DNA from: Torymus aiolomorphi
Lineage: Eukaryota > Arthropoda > Insecta > Hymenoptera > Torymidae
Direction of reading: 5' to 3'
NCBI GenBank assembly: GCA_036365515.1
Contig: CM070874.1
Span: forward strand, 218,844,942-218,908,941
Length of the DNA: 64,000 bases
The notes under the pieces are model-generated. The model was not told the DNA's origin, searched no databases, and was given only the letters and a program-made list of their open reading frames with translations. Positions 31,036-43,110 of the stretch are shown one piece after another. Numbering within the stretch: position 1 is the first letter of the stretch; each line of letters opens with the position of its first letter. A program made the translations under genes and the position numbers.

Positions 31036-32310
31036 TTTTATCTCAGGACCTATTCAATCGATTTTAACCGGACAGATCTCATCTTTTTTGTTTTCCTTGT
31101 GTTAATGGGAAAAACAAATCCCCTTTTTGATTTGCCAATGCTTTTTTGTTGTATCTCGAATTTTCGATTTTCACAAAATTCATTTTTGCGTTTTTTCAAT
31201 GATACATAGAGATATATGAATCGGACAGATAGCATTAGAAAGAGTATAAAAATAGTAGATTATGCATCAAGGACGCAAAATGTATCATTCTTGGCCTCGC
31301 TGCGCTCGGTCCCATAGCTCGCGCTCGAGGGAATGATACATTTTGCGTTTGTGGTAGTATATACTATTTTTTGTACAAAGGCCGCAAAATGACTTTCCGC
31401 ATCCCGTATAGTGGCCGCGAAATACTTAATAATATATTTTATAGCCTAGGCCTCACATTTAATATTTAGCGGCCTCTATACGGGCCGCAAAAATTCATTT
31501 TGCCGCCTGAGGACAAAAAAATTACATTAGCTATTGCGGTTTCTCTGTTATCAACAAACACGTGTTTTTTTTAAAGCTTATACCTCCAAACATAAACGGT
31601 CAATTTTTTGGAAAGAAATCATACTAATGTAGAATATAAATAGCTTAATCTGTAAAAATTTGAATCCATTCTGTTGACTAGTTTTTGAGAAAAAAATTAA
31701 AAAATGAAAAAAATTGGTTTTGTACGTTTTTTGGGCTAAATGATTGGTCAATAAATTTCAGAGATATTTGAGGTTAAAATTTTCTCAACCTTTTTTTCAA
31801 ATTGTAATTTGTCGAGAATGACTCGATAAATCAGCTCCAAATTTATAAACAATTTTGTGTGTGACGTTGATAATATATGGGCGAATTTTCATCAACATCG
31901 TACGATTACTTTTTGAGATATTTGATATTTAAAATTTTCGTATTTTGCAAAGTCATTTTCTTTGTTGTATGATAATTAGAGAAAAAAAAATCGATCCCAT
32001 CGTATTGAAATATTGTGCAGATTATATGTTGATCGTATAAGTCCTTTGGGTAAAAAAATTAGCTCATTATTTTTAGAGATATTTAAGGTTAAAATTTTTT
32101 ACGTATTTTCCAAAATCGTATTTTCTCAATGACGACTTAATGTATCAGCTTGAAATTTATGGACTGTTTTGTATGCGATATAGGCAATACCTATGTAAAA
32201 TCATCCAGATTATATGGTTAGTTTTTGAGATATTTGACATTTAAAATTTTGGTATTTCTGGAAATGACTCCGAAGGCAAGTATGTGGCCCAGGAAAAAGC
32301 CTGAGAGTAG
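31036..32310. other. Non-coding repeat-like sequence with hairpins
   Basis: A near-perfect inverted repeat lies at 31271-31349 (CGCAAAATGTATCATTC and its complement around a GC-rich centre). A second, weaker one is at 31378-31510 (GGCCGCAAAATGA ... TCATTTTGCCGCC). From 31560 to 32275 there are two diverged copies of a block containing TTTTTGAGATATTTGA and ATTTAAAATTTT, about 310 bp apart. No gene seen. Confidence 0.55.
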
Positions 32311-32319
32311 ATAAGCTAT

Positions 32320-32475
32320 AGCGATTCTGGAGTCATAGCGATTCTGGAGTCATAGCGATTCTGGAGTCGAGACATTTCTAGAGTCAGTATAGTTTCTGGG
32401 GTCAAGCCTAACTGTAGAACTGGGATCAGCTGTTTGACTCCAGAGACTATACTGATTCGGTGACTCCAGAAGGAC
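32320..32475. repeat. 17 bp tandem repeat with adjoining hairpin
   Basis: Three exact copies of AGCGATTCTGGAGTCAT (the last diverging at its end) at 32320-32370. They are followed by an inverted repeat at 32381-32458 built from the same words, GTATAGTTTCTGGGGTCA facing TGACTCCAGAGACTATAC. Confidence 0.85.
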
Positions 32476-33349
32476 CATGAGCAGTTTTGCAGCGGCGGGA
32501 GGCCTGCTGCATGTCAGCCTGCAGCACTTAGTCAGCGAGCGCTCTTATCTACTAGTAAATATTTAGAACTTTTGCTCGGGCAAAGAACTGGTATTTGTCG
32601 AAAATTTTTCGGAACATTTTTCCGCTGTGACTTTTTTGTATCGTTTTGTATCAGTTTTTGTTGCTCAGGAGCAACGGTCGAGCTGCTTTGACCCATTATT
32701 CGGGAGTGAAAGCCTCTAACGACCTCATCACGCTTATATAACCCCGACTGACTGCTTGCTAAAGTATCGCAGCCACCTAGCGGTCATCTAAGAAACTATA
32801 GAAAATTTGAAGTAGGATAGGAGCCCCATATCGCTCCCATTCTGTGAGGTTCTACATGTCTATCAACCCCTCTATTACCCATAAAATTTTATTCTTCAAT
32901 TGGAAACAGCTTTTTGAAAAGACAGTGGTCCACTATTGTTCATTAGATTAAGTACAGCCTTTAAGACGAACCCATTCCCTGACTGTTTGAAGCATTGCAT
33001 ATCCTCCATATACTCCATGTCACTGGAATCTTTTATACCCCTTTGTCTCGGGAAGATCGTGTGTATTAGATGAATATGTTTGTGGGTATTCTTTCCAATT
33101 TGAATTAGTATTCTCCTTCTTCTTACTATCTAAACCTGCGGGAAGTTGTACTTCGCTTTGATCCATTTCACTATTAATGTGGCAGTAGAATGAGCTCCCA
33201 ATGCTCGAGACCTCATTTTATACCCCCTCCACTTCCCCCACCGTCATCTATCGCGAGCCTGTGAATGGTTCCCCAACCGGTAGCAGCGAGCGGCGGAGCT
33301 CCACTTCGCCCCTATCCTGCGAGGTTTTATCTGTTTATTAATCTCTCCA
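32476..33349. other. Non-coding stretch
   Basis: No recognisable gene or repeat boundary. Confidence 0.4.
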
Positions 33350-33865
33350 TTATCCTTCAATATTTTCCCACTCAATAACGTCCTTCCACTTCACGTCGGG
33401 ATCGTTGCAGTAAAATTGCTTCATGCGCTTTACGTTGTGTAGGGTACAAGTAGTTTTGCACTCTCCATTATGGTTAGTACATATAGTCACTGATCTTGGA
33501 TAGTTGAAAGATGAATAGTTCATTTCGTTGATATCAGTAACATTAAAATTAAAACGTTCTAACCACAACTTTTTTATTTCACCAAACACGAAAATTCTTT
33601 TAGCATTTTTGAATGCATCTTGAAGAATTTTTCCAATTTCAGTATAATTTTAATCACTGTCATTCCAAGATAGTCCATGATAGCAAAGTTCTAATCACAA
33701 ATTTTCACGTTTGTATTTATCTGTGAATCTCCGCCAAGGAAACGGTGGTTTAAAGAGTAGCACTACAGGCACATCGTCATCGTTAAGAGACACGGAAGCC
33801 AACTCTTTCAGAACGAAATTATTGCCAGGTCTTTTAAAGCTCTGCATATCTGCTGCGTAGTCCAT
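33350..33865 (-). pseudogene. Second-lineage exonuclease-like Polinton protein
   Basis: Starts at ATG 33865 (MDYAADMQSF, compare MDYVIDIQGF at 9970), continues NNFVLKELASV and KPPFPWRRF. Two in-frame stops follow (TGA near 33693, TAA near 33645) around CYHGLSWNDSD, then it reads IKKLWLERFNFNVTDINEM to 33350. The shared opening and the HG-x-(S/H)-W box show it is the same family as 9332-9970. Confidence 0.6.
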
Positions 33866-33940
33866 GCTGTACAAAATTCCGCTTCGAATTCCAAATAACG
33901 AATGACAAGGAGCCAGAGGCTCGCTCACCTTGTATGCTCA

Positions 33941-35159
33941 TTAAAGTTTCTGTACGTCGCCGCTTACGGGACTATATTGAACTATGCGATCGTTCAAGAT
34001 CAAGCAGTAGACTGAAGTTCCAGCAGGAAAATTTACCTTTGCTTCAAATTCTAGACGAATGTCTACAGGGGCGCTCTTTAAGGATTCGTTTTGTTTTGAG
34101 CAGTATATCACTATTAGGGGCACGTAAGTGAGATATTGCGACATTTTCAATATTGGTTCTGGATCTTTACCATAGTAAGAATTTTGAAAATTAGCGTATA
34201 TATCATAGACCATGGCAAATTGATTACGATTCACATTGAGGTTAAGATTGCCATACGGATATGTCTGAGTATTGAGAAAGAGTTATACATTTGTAAAATT
34301 GCAATGATCTAACTGACTAGCATTTGCAGCTCTTCGATCTTTTCTATTAATTTGAAAACCTAAGATGACAAAGCCTGGTTTTTCAAGTTGGTTTGATGTT
34401 TTAACAGTCCATAGCTGTGTCGATGTAATCGGAAGTAATGGATAGTCGTACAATTCCCACGTGCGAAAACTCATGGCAATAGGACGATCTTTCCCAACAA
34501 AATCTAGTAGGCGAATTTTGTTAGAGTTCTATGAAACTACTTATGGGATAAGCCATTCAATTCTAGTTAATTCAATTTTAAAATCCTCCTAATCGTCTCG
34601 ATTGTCTACTTGTGCAGCTATTTGTTCAATAGCGTTTAAGTTGTTTCTCGATCTCATGAGAACGAGTTCATGCTTTGCGTTTACTACAATTTTACGATAG
34701 TCCTCTGCGAAGCCAAAAATTAGGCTCAATGGAGTAGATACATTAAAGTAACCAGCATTATCAACAATATTCTGTGATTCTTCTACATCGATCCAACCGG
34801 CATTTTCAATGATGAAACTCTGAGTCGGATTGAGTGTCACCCAGCCTTTCATGAGAGTGGTTAAGCCAACGTTTTTACATTTGTCTATCTCAATGGCATT
34901 TAACTCGTATCTAATTCATTCAAACAAATGACGAATGGCATTATTCACAAGTTTTATATTTGTAGTTGGCACTGCGGGAAGATAAGAAACATAAATCTTG
35001 ATGTTGAATAGATATGCATATTTCATCGCTGTTGTTGAATGATGCTGTATACGGTTGGTAAGCGTGAACCTCGTAGTGCGCTACGGATTCATCGAAAGTT
35101 ACAGGTGTTTGTATGCTTAGAATTTCTTCCATTTCATTGAAAGCAGCAAAAGATGACAC
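33941..35159 (-). pseudogene. Second-lineage Polinton major capsid protein, multiply broken
   Basis: A family widespread in insect genomes. N-terminal block 35159-34941 has FNEMEEILSIQTPVTFDES. Next is a block to 34589 (NAIEIDKCKNVGLTTLMKGW, NAGYFNVSTPLSLIFGFAED), then 34474-34283 (SFRTWELYDYPLLP, LEKPGFVILGFQ) and 34234-33941 (NVNRNQFAMVYDIYANFQ, LKSAPVDIRLEFEA). At least four stops or frame changes interrupt it, and the first codon is GTG rather than ATG. The capsid role is inferred from family and gene order. Confidence 0.6.
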
Positions 35160-35308
35160 AATTTATCATCCACTAAGTATTACTTTTATTCCTAGACTTT
35201 TTAGTATTTGTATGCTCTGACGTACTAACGCCTTCACAGTTGGCTGATGACTGATGCGTAGTGGGCATAGTTCTCTGCTTATATAGTTTTTGTTATAAAC
35301 GATTCCCA

Positions 35309-35995
35309 TTATGATTGTCGTATATGTAATCTTATAGTTATAACTTCTCCGCGGAAATTCACTAAATCTCCGTCTTGATCGATGATATGTACTTACAAAT
35401 GATCTATCCTTTTTACTGCAATCGGAAGATAAATGATTTGTGAGGGAACTTCGATGATTTTATAACCTGGAGGTATTGCAGAAAAAAACTTGTGAATTGT
35501 GTGTACCTTTCGATCGTTTATGTATGCTCCCGAAGTGATATTACACTCGACTCTCAAAGCGTTGATTTTGAGAATTGTAACTGGTAAATCAGAATTATGA
35601 ACACCGTTTGCTTCAAGAATACGACGGGTGAAGCCCAGTAGTCGACCAAGAGAATCTTCGGGTCGAAAATCTATAGGTAGGCTACACTTGATTGTACAGC
35701 GAAGAGTATTATTATTCGGCTTTATATTGAAAGTAATGTCGTTGTACGCTAATTTTTTACGAAGAAATTTGTCAATATCCTCAATTTCGTTATTTCCTAC
35801 TTTTAAAGTATAAACGTCTTCACCTACGTAAAAGTTATTATTGTTAATGTCTATATTGGGGATTGAATTAAATGTTAAAACTCCTACAAGACCTAAAACG
35901 TAATTTTTATTTATTGATAGCTCGATTGGTGGAAAATACTGTGCTTCTAGTGTAGAAGACGTACCTGAAAGTGTCAGAGATAATGAATCTTCCAT
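35309..35995 (-). pseudogene. Second-lineage penton-like minor capsid protein, one late stop
   Basis: From an ATG at 35995 the frame is open for 200 codons, then a TAA at 35393-35395 follows IDHL. The same frame continues for about 27 family-like codons (DQDGDLVNFRGEVITIRLHI) to 35309. Signature: LLGFTRRILEANGVH, LRVECNITSGAYIND, PPGYKIIEVPSQIIYLP. This is a standard Polinton minor capsid/penton family in arthropods and cnidarians. Only one substitution separates it from an open frame. Confidence 0.7.
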
Positions 35996-36037
35996 GACAG
36001 CTTAAATCAGAATGACCCATTTTTCCCATACGTCTCT

Positions 36038-36341
36038 TTATATAGCTCTGCACAAGAATTTTAGACTTAGGTATTCGCAATTGTATGTGTCAAAATCTTG
36101 ATCAACTTCGTCAACCCCGAGATATAATATTAAATCTAATGGAGGACGGAGGACTATCGAAATATACAACATTTTTGCCCGTTCTTCTGTATGCAATCCA
36201 GTGTGTCCCAGGGCCGCTAACATCATCTAGATTAACTATAGTGGATTCACTATAGCGCGGTCGAGAAGCAGGTAATGCATTTCTCATAAATACTTCCCGA
36301 AAATTCAGTAATTTAAAGAGTTTTACATATTTTAATGTCAA
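36038..36341 (-). pseudogene. PRO: Second-lineage adenovirus-type protease, frameshifted
   Basis: VFMRNALPASRP, VNLDDVSGPGTHWIAYRR with the catalytic His, and VVYFDS with the acidic residue lie in the first frame. The second part, VDQDFDTYNCEYLSLKFL with the candidate nucleophilic Cys, lies in another frame; the break is near 36150-36165. The residue after the Cys is Glu where the family usually has Gly. No ATG starts the first frame. It is truncated at the C-terminus relative to the first element's protease. Confidence 0.7.
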
Positions 36342-37656
36342 GATTGGTAAGTGCGCGCTGAGGTGTACAGTATGACAGATTTACTTTAAACACTATTCTC
36401 CAAAAATGTTCTCATCATTGGAGAGCGCGATTTGTAAAAAATAGTAGAGTATTTGAAAGAGCGGAGCAAGAGCTTTCTAATGGTATGCTTAGTTTTTTTC
36501 GTGGACTCGATAATTATTATTTATTTTGATGTCGAAAGTTCAGTTCAAGGTGCAAAGTCGGGAGGTTATGTTTTTTCAGCAGATCATTTTTTATCCTGTA
36601 TTTGGTTTAAATAGATACGTGATAATCGTACTTTTGATGTAATTTGAGCTGTTTTTCTATTTTTACACTAATATTAAAAATGTGATAATTAGGCTACGAG
36701 TTAAAGAACAACAAGTGTGGTCTACGGCAACTTCAGACCTTTCGTTTGAAAAGTCCCTAGGATTTTCGAATGGCTTGAAACGTAAACAACGTGATTAATG
36801 GATGTGTATTAATGATTTACAATGCTAAGAGTTCATTTAATTAATAGGAAAAAGTAAAATTAAATACTGCATAATTAGAAAAAATTAATTTAGATAAATG
36901 TTATTAACCTAAAAAACTCTATCCCAAGAATAATGTAATTTTGTACGGTTGTTGAAGCAGATGAAATAATGTGTAGAATAATCATAATAATATTTAATTA
37001 TTTAGATTATTGTAACCGGATAAATCGTGCATATCTCATCGTCACAACGAGGCGAGAAGAGCGCAAAAATCAATCGGGTTATCGAGTAAAAGCGCTGGAA
37101 TGCGCGAAACGTAGGTCTGCCTCTACACGGTGTGCCGCAATCCACGAGTCGAGTGCCCTGGACAATGACAGACAGATATTTGAAATCCTATAAGAGAGAA
37201 AGAGAAAGCAATAGTAAGTCACGTCACACGGCACGCAGTGTAGAGTTAGCTTTAGCAGCGTTACAAGTATAAGTCTCGGTGCCGCCGCGCACGATCGCTG
37301 ACGGGATGGAGGAGCGGCTCGTCGTGCTTGATCTTCGTCCGATAGCGCTTATATCCGTCAGATTAACATTACGCGTGCCGGCAGACATAAAAAGAAGGGG
37401 CGTAGCGCTGGAGCTGTTTACTCGACCTCGGCGGCATGCGTAGCCTCTATCCCCACAATTTTTTTTTCTATGGCTATTGCTGGACCACTTCTCCTCACTC
37501 TTATTTTCTACGCTTGATTGAGTTTCGACAAGTACTAGTGAAACTGATAAGTAAGAAAAATCGACTTTGGCCAATTCTTTTCAGAATTAGAGAATACGAT
37601 ACCTAAACTCAATATAAATACTTGTAAAGTATGTATAATATGTATTTCTATCGTTG
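36342..37656. other. Non-coding stretch
   Basis: No gene recognised. A more GC-rich patch at 37020-37500 has open frames on both strands without protein-like wording. Confidence 0.4.
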
Positions 37657-37800
37657 TTAACCTTTAGAGGGCTGGAAAACCACTAAAATGGCACCCCCCT
37701 TATCGACACTTTGTCTACGTTCAATCAATGATATAAGATACCATTTGTTCCAATTCAAGATGAATTTCCCTCTCAAAATCCCGGCCCTCTAAAGGTTATA
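37657..37800. mobile_element. Short MITE with CCTTTAGAGGGC termini
   Basis: About 140 bp bounded by TTAACCTTTAGAGGGC and its inverted partner GCCCTCTAAAGGTTA. The left flank reads TTAA and the right TTAT, so a slightly eroded TTAA duplication is possible, as for piggyBac-derived MITEs. Non-coding. Confidence 0.6.
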
Positions 37801-38286
37801 GTGAATAATGGTAATATTATTGTTATTAATATATTCATGTATTAATAATCAAGAATGCTTATTATCCATAAATATACGCAGGCAAACCAAAGAATCGCGC
37901 ATTGCCGCGGCGTAACGGCGCCAATTGATGACCGCAGGTCGCTGGTGTGCAGTAGCGTACTGCGCATACTCGACGTTTTTGTAGAGAACGGCAGGTGGCA
38001 GTAGTAGTTCCTAATAACAAAGCAAAGGTTAGATACTTTATTCTTTGTCTGCTTGATTTAACTAACTTTACACATAGGTATCTCATTAATACTACTTTCA
38101 TTAGACATTATCAGTTTTCGTGACCTAATCGCGTCTTATGAAATCTTATAAATAAACAAATAATATCAATTTTTCATTTTCTATAAATAATTTTCCTCAT
38201 TATACCTTTAATCCCTTCGCTCATCGTAACGTCTTTTTAGAAAAAATTCTACTTTTATTTTTACAAGAATTAAGCAGTACACTAAG

Positions 38287-38992
38287 AAAGGGAGCATCAT
38301 AAATGTGGGTTCTGGATTTATCGAAAACTGTAGGGGGTACTTCGTTATGACAAATAATGAAACACGTGTCTCGGAGTTTTTCTGAATGACCCTTTTTCCG
38401 AGACCCAAGCTATTTTATGTCTAAAATGAACAATTTTCTTTAAAAATGGGGTCTCTTTCTTTAGTTATAGCTTTTTGAATATTTCAGTCATACAACTGGA
38501 CTAAAAAGTTTATAAAAGAAGGCAAATAAAGGTTTAATTGAAGCTGTATTTCATTAAAGAATGTCGATTTTCTTAAAAGTTATGGGCTATCAAAAATACA
38601 GTAATAAAATCACTAACAATTTCTTATTTTTTAGAAGCATGTAACGGGTGGTATTTTAAGCTATCTTCTAACTTTATATTTGATAGCCTATAACTTTTTA
38701 AAAAATCGAAATTTTTTAATGAAATGCATCTTAAATTATAGCTTTATTTGCCTTCTTTTATCAAGTTTTTAGTCTATTTGTATTACCGAAATATTCAAAA
38801 AATCATAACTAAAGAAAGAGACCCCATTTTTATCGAAAATTGTTCATTTTAGACATAAAATAGCTTGGGACTCGGATGAAAAGGCCCATTCAGAAAAACC
38901 CCGAGACATGTGTCTCATTATTTAACATAACGAAGTACCTGTTATAGTTTTAGCCAAATCGAGGACCCGCATTCCTGGTGCTCCCCTTGTAA
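38287..38992. mobile_element. Second foldback MITE (long palindrome)
   Basis: About 350 bp arms are inverted copies around a centre near 38630: AAAGGGAGCA at the left edge matches TGCTCCCCTT at the right. Inner matches include CTATTTTATGTCTAAAATGA facing TCATTTTAGACATAAAATAG. Divergence is about 15-20 percent by eye. Non-coding. Confidence 0.8.
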
Positions 38993-39949
38993 GATAAAAA
39001 GAAATTATTTTTCTGTCGGTTTCTGTGGTTTTTTGATTGTTACTGTTACATAAATACTTGTAGAATCATCAGAAGGGATAAAATTTTTTCATTATATTTA
39101 TCATATTTAAAATAAAATGTACCATATCTCGCGAAGAGCCTATGATACTCAACGTTTATCGACTGTATATCAGTCGTATAAGACTTTATAACAGTTCTTT
39201 GTAAGCTTCGGGCTTGTTGTTCGGTGGCACCGGGGGTTCTGCGCTCTTTAGTTTTTGAAGTCTAGGTGTCGTAACGGAAATCACTGTGATCAAGAAGTTA
39301 TGAACTATTTCATAAACATAGTGAAACATTCATAAGTAAATTGCGATTCGGCACAATCTTTACTACAGTGTGGAACGTCTCTACGACATCATTTAATATA
39401 AAATTAGGTTTTAAAGCTACTAGCTTGTATCCGTTTGGTAACAGTGTAATACAGAATCTATTAAGCCAAGGTCGGCTTCCATTTTACCGCCACTATACCA
39501 CAATCTGGACCTTGTTAGTCTATCATCGTCAGAAGTTAACAATGACCAGCACTCGGACATTCTGGTTTGAATAAAGATAGAATGACAAGATTATTTATAT
39601 AAAAAATCAAACCATTGTTTCTGCAATAAATCATAATGGAACTCTGATATCGTAATCAAGTGAGACCTCTTAATATGATGATTTAGATATATCCTAATTA
39701 TGTAGATCATTCTCTGAACTTTTACCTTCTCCAAAAGAATAACTTCAAAAATTGCAAACAGATAATAAATCTTTAAATAGTGAAGGTCTTATTTTTCCAA
39801 AAACTTTTTTAAAAATCAAATGAAATTTTCGACAATCAACCATCGTTAATAACGCGATGTAAAGATCAATTACAGAAAAAAAAATACTAAGGGCCACTGA
39901 AAAAGAAACAAAAACATATTTCTTGGTTTAAGAATATGTGATTTTAAAT
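38993..39949. other. Non-coding stretch
   Basis: AT-rich, no recognisable feature. Confidence 0.4.
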
Positions 39950-40114
39950 ATGAGAAGGTGTGAAATTTGTAAAGATTATGTCTGCGAAGAATGCATCGGG
40001 TTAACAAAATATGATATTGAGTCGTTTATTTGTACCTTTTGTGGGAATAAAGAGTATGATCAAAACGTTTGTTTTTGTTTAGTTGTAGATGAAATTCGTT
40101 ATGTAATAACTTAA
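39950..40114 (+). CDS. Short cysteine-rich (PHD/RING-like) fragment
   Basis: A 54-codon frame, MRRCEICKDYVCEEC followed after 14 residues by ICTFC and a late CFC. The C-x2-C-x4-C-x2-C-x14-C-x2-C spacing is that of a treble-clef or PHD-like zinc module, of the kind often found at the C-terminus of transposon proteins. No upstream coding sequence was found, so it is either an isolated exon or a leftover. Confidence 0.3.
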   Translation: MRRCEICKDYVCEECIGLTKYDIESFICTFCGNKEYDQNVCFCLVVDEIRYVIT

Positions 40115-41837
40115 AATGTAAAAAATAACTTTATTTATTTAATATTTTGTTATTATTTTTATATAATTTAACAGTCAAATAATGTTTTTGTCATAAATAT
40201 AAATATTAATTTTTACAGTTTATTTCTTAATTTACAATATTTGTTCAATATTTGCGAAATTAGATAGCGTATCAGCTACTTTGGCCACTAAGCACAATTA
40301 ACACTTTTGTACGCTATAAAGCAAATATCACATATGGGATGTTATTAACGTTTTATTTACGTGTTAACTTCAAGTGTTGCATTTAAATTCATGTTGGTAT
40401 ACTTAGTTAATATATTGCTCGAGGTCGAGAGTGTAAAGTGTCGAAACGCAAAGAAAATCGGAATTAGATTCGTAACCGGTTCGACAAAAGCGTTAAAAAT
40501 TCAATTCGCGAGGAACGAATATTTCAAACGCACGAGTTATGTAACGGCTTTCAAAATAAAATTCGCTACGAAGTTTTCATAACTAATAATATTCGTAAAC
40601 ACTAAAGTTTTCGAAAGAGATTATAGTAGATAGTTCGCGACAACAACAAAGTCAACCAAAGTCGAAGCGCGTCGAAATATAAACACGCGGCTTGCCGAGC
40701 AGAGCCGGCCTCGCGCGCAACCGTAAATCACACGAGAGCGAGCCGCAAGCTATAGGTATAGCCAGAGCATGGCGGCCGAGTCCAATAGCGCGGGAGCCGC
40801 GTAGAGAGAGAGAAATAGCTGCCGCATAGACATAGAGAGCGCAGGCGACGGGCAACAGCAGGGCCTGTGCCCGTGGTGCGACGACGGCGCAGCGCACGGG
40901 AGAGCCAACTGCCTATACAGGGTATAGGCATAGGGCTCAGGGGCTGTCGCGAGTGCACGCTCACTGAGAGCATCGAATCTGCCCTAGGCGAGAGAGTGCT
41001 TACCCGCTGTACTACAATTTTCTCTCCCTACGCGCTATAGGTACGAATTGCTAAATTGCGTGCACATATATTAGCGAAACATTGAAATACTTTTACTGCA
41101 ATAGTGATAGAGTTTCACTCGATACGAGATTAATCTAATTTAATTGTTAAACATTTCGTGCTTTAATTCATAGGCTAAACTCTGATTTGTTCACTATTTA
41201 ATTAATTGTCGTGTGTCAAGTAAATAACATCGTATGGTGCTTGTAAATATTAGCGATTGTTTATTTAATATTATTTCGTGGATTAAATTATTATTACACA
41301 AAAATTCTTCAATTCTCTTTAATTTCGTTTATTGAAATAAATAAATTCCGCTCTATTAATCTGTTTTTCGATAACTAAGTCTATTTAATAACTTTTGTTC
41401 TGTTCCGGGATTATTTTATTAACAAACGAATTGGCTTTTAAAAATAATTATCGGTACAACTTAATATTTATCAGCTTGTTTTGAAAACATTTCATCAACA
41501 ATACTTAAATAATTTGGAATATTCAAACTTAATAAAATTTAAAAAATTTTAATCTTTAGTAAAAAAAACGATCGCAGTTACGCCTATATCCAATATACAT
41601 TGGTGCATGCACACACACAATCACATTACGATAGTATATAAAGCCGATCTAATATTGTATGAATTACTGACGTTAGCGGATTGTCTCCCGCAATCATGTA
41701 CTTCTGATTTCACTTAAAACTTAAGCGTAATTGTTGTAGTTATTATCTGGTTGTAACGCGTTGCGCATTATATTTTAATTTTTATTGTATTTATTTTATA
41801 TTAAAAAATGTTATTTGTTGTGTTATTAATAGTATAA
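40115..41837. other. Non-coding stretch with a GC-rich patch
   Basis: The 40650-41030 patch is GC- and CpG-rich within AT-rich surroundings and could be a promoter-like or terminal repeat region. I cannot identify it, and no gene is seen. Confidence 0.35.
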
Positions 41838-41880
41838 CTCCTGAAGAATGACATAGAATAAATGTACGAAATGTTGAGTG
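41838..41880 (+). ncRNA. Degenerate hammerhead-like motif (Penelope terminal remnant)
   Basis: CTGAAGA at 41841-41847, a short stem GACAT/ATGTA with an AGAATAA loop, then CGAAAT at 41867-41872. This is the order of a hammerhead core (CUGANGA, stem II, GAAA) as found at the ends of Penelope-like elements, and at 57605 and 60543 here. Stem III bases are weak, so activity is doubtful. Confidence 0.4.
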
Positions 41881-43110
41881 ATATAAAAAAACTTTGGTGT
41901 TTTATTGATGAATCGAACCACTAAATAAGACATCGACTTTGGTAGAAATGAGGCCAGTAACTTCTTTTAATCAATGAAAATAACTCAGTTTAAGTATTAT
42001 GTAATTGTTGCTTATAGAATTTCTAGTTATAATAATTTTATTTTATAAACTAATTTGGATCTACTATAATAAGGGTGTGTTACCAAACGTTATGTCTTTG
42101 ATTTACAAATTCTGCATAATTAGAAGATGTAAATAATTGAAAATTAATATTTATGTAATTTTATAAATAGCTAATATAATCCGGATATCGATATTTTCTT
42201 ATTTAAAGATATGGTTTCTTCTATTATTTATTTTACAAAGAATGCTAAATGTATAACATGAATTCTGGAATAATAAAGGTATTAAATTGTCTAACTTGAT
42301 ACAAAACAAACACATGATTAGAGTACAGATTAAAATTATTACATATTTTAGGATTTAAAGAAAGGTAGATATAATGAATCTATTAAAACTCGTGCATAGA
42401 CACATATAACAAATGGATGATATGCATGTATAAGTTTGATTGTGGTCTGAATCTAAATTTGTAAAATGTACGAATGAAGGAAGGAATAATTTCCATTATT
42501 CCTATACATGAAATATTCGAAAATGCAACCACTGTGAAGAAAGTATTTTAAGGGAAAAATATAACATAAGCGTGGGTGACAGAAAATGCTGGAAAGCAAG
42601 AGATACGAAAATAGACGCTGTCGTGCGTAATTACAGGGTTTCCCCGGTTTATTGTTTTTGGAGTGGCTGGAAATTCCGACGCGGGTTCAGAAAAGTTATC
42701 GCTTGCAGATATCGGGGTTTTAGATTAGGCCTTGGGAAAGTGAAAAAGATTTTTCTTATCGCGGCCGACTCGGAAATTTCGAGTCTGGCTGGTGTTTACT
42801 GAGGCTATCGTAAGAGAAAGGAAGCGAAAAAAAACTTTACGACCTGCGGCGAAGAAAGAAGCGTTGTAACCTTACTTCGAGATGTCTCCGTTTGAGATTT
42901 TCGTGTGGCCTAAAATTTTAGACCTGGATTTCAGAAATTTAGAATTATTTTCTGCCTTCTATTTATTTGATATTTTAAGTTGTAAAGATTTTTTAAACTT
43001 TTAAAACTAAACCATATCTTAAATTCGATTAGACTTGTTTTTATTTTATTTTTTTATTTTTTTTTTAATAAGTAAGATTAAAAACGGCCGGATGTAACAG
43101 CATTGAATGT
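41881..43110. other. Non-coding stretch
   Basis: AT-rich. A plus-strand frame at 42572-42802 shows no domain wording. Nothing supported. Confidence 0.4.

Larger units (their letters stand above)
33350..36341 (-). mobile_element. Second Polinton-type element, virion cassette only
   Basis: Four degraded genes in the order protease, penton-like, major capsid, exonuclease-like. All four differ strongly in sequence from their counterparts at 8793-12739. Here the protease leads the cassette and the exonuclease-like gene ends it, whereas in the first element the protease follows the exonuclease-like gene. No polymerase, integrase or ATPase is seen nearby, so it is a fragment of a different Polinton lineage. 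Confidence 0.75.

Noticed and set aside
31271..31349. GC-rich hairpin resembling a bacterial terminator or contamination
   Set aside because: Flanking sequence is continuous insect-like repeat DNA with no bacterial genes and no U tract after the stem.
37224..37574. Ser/Arg-rich minus-strand frame in a GC-rich patch
   Set aside because: Open frames exist on both strands with no protein-like wording; probably chance.
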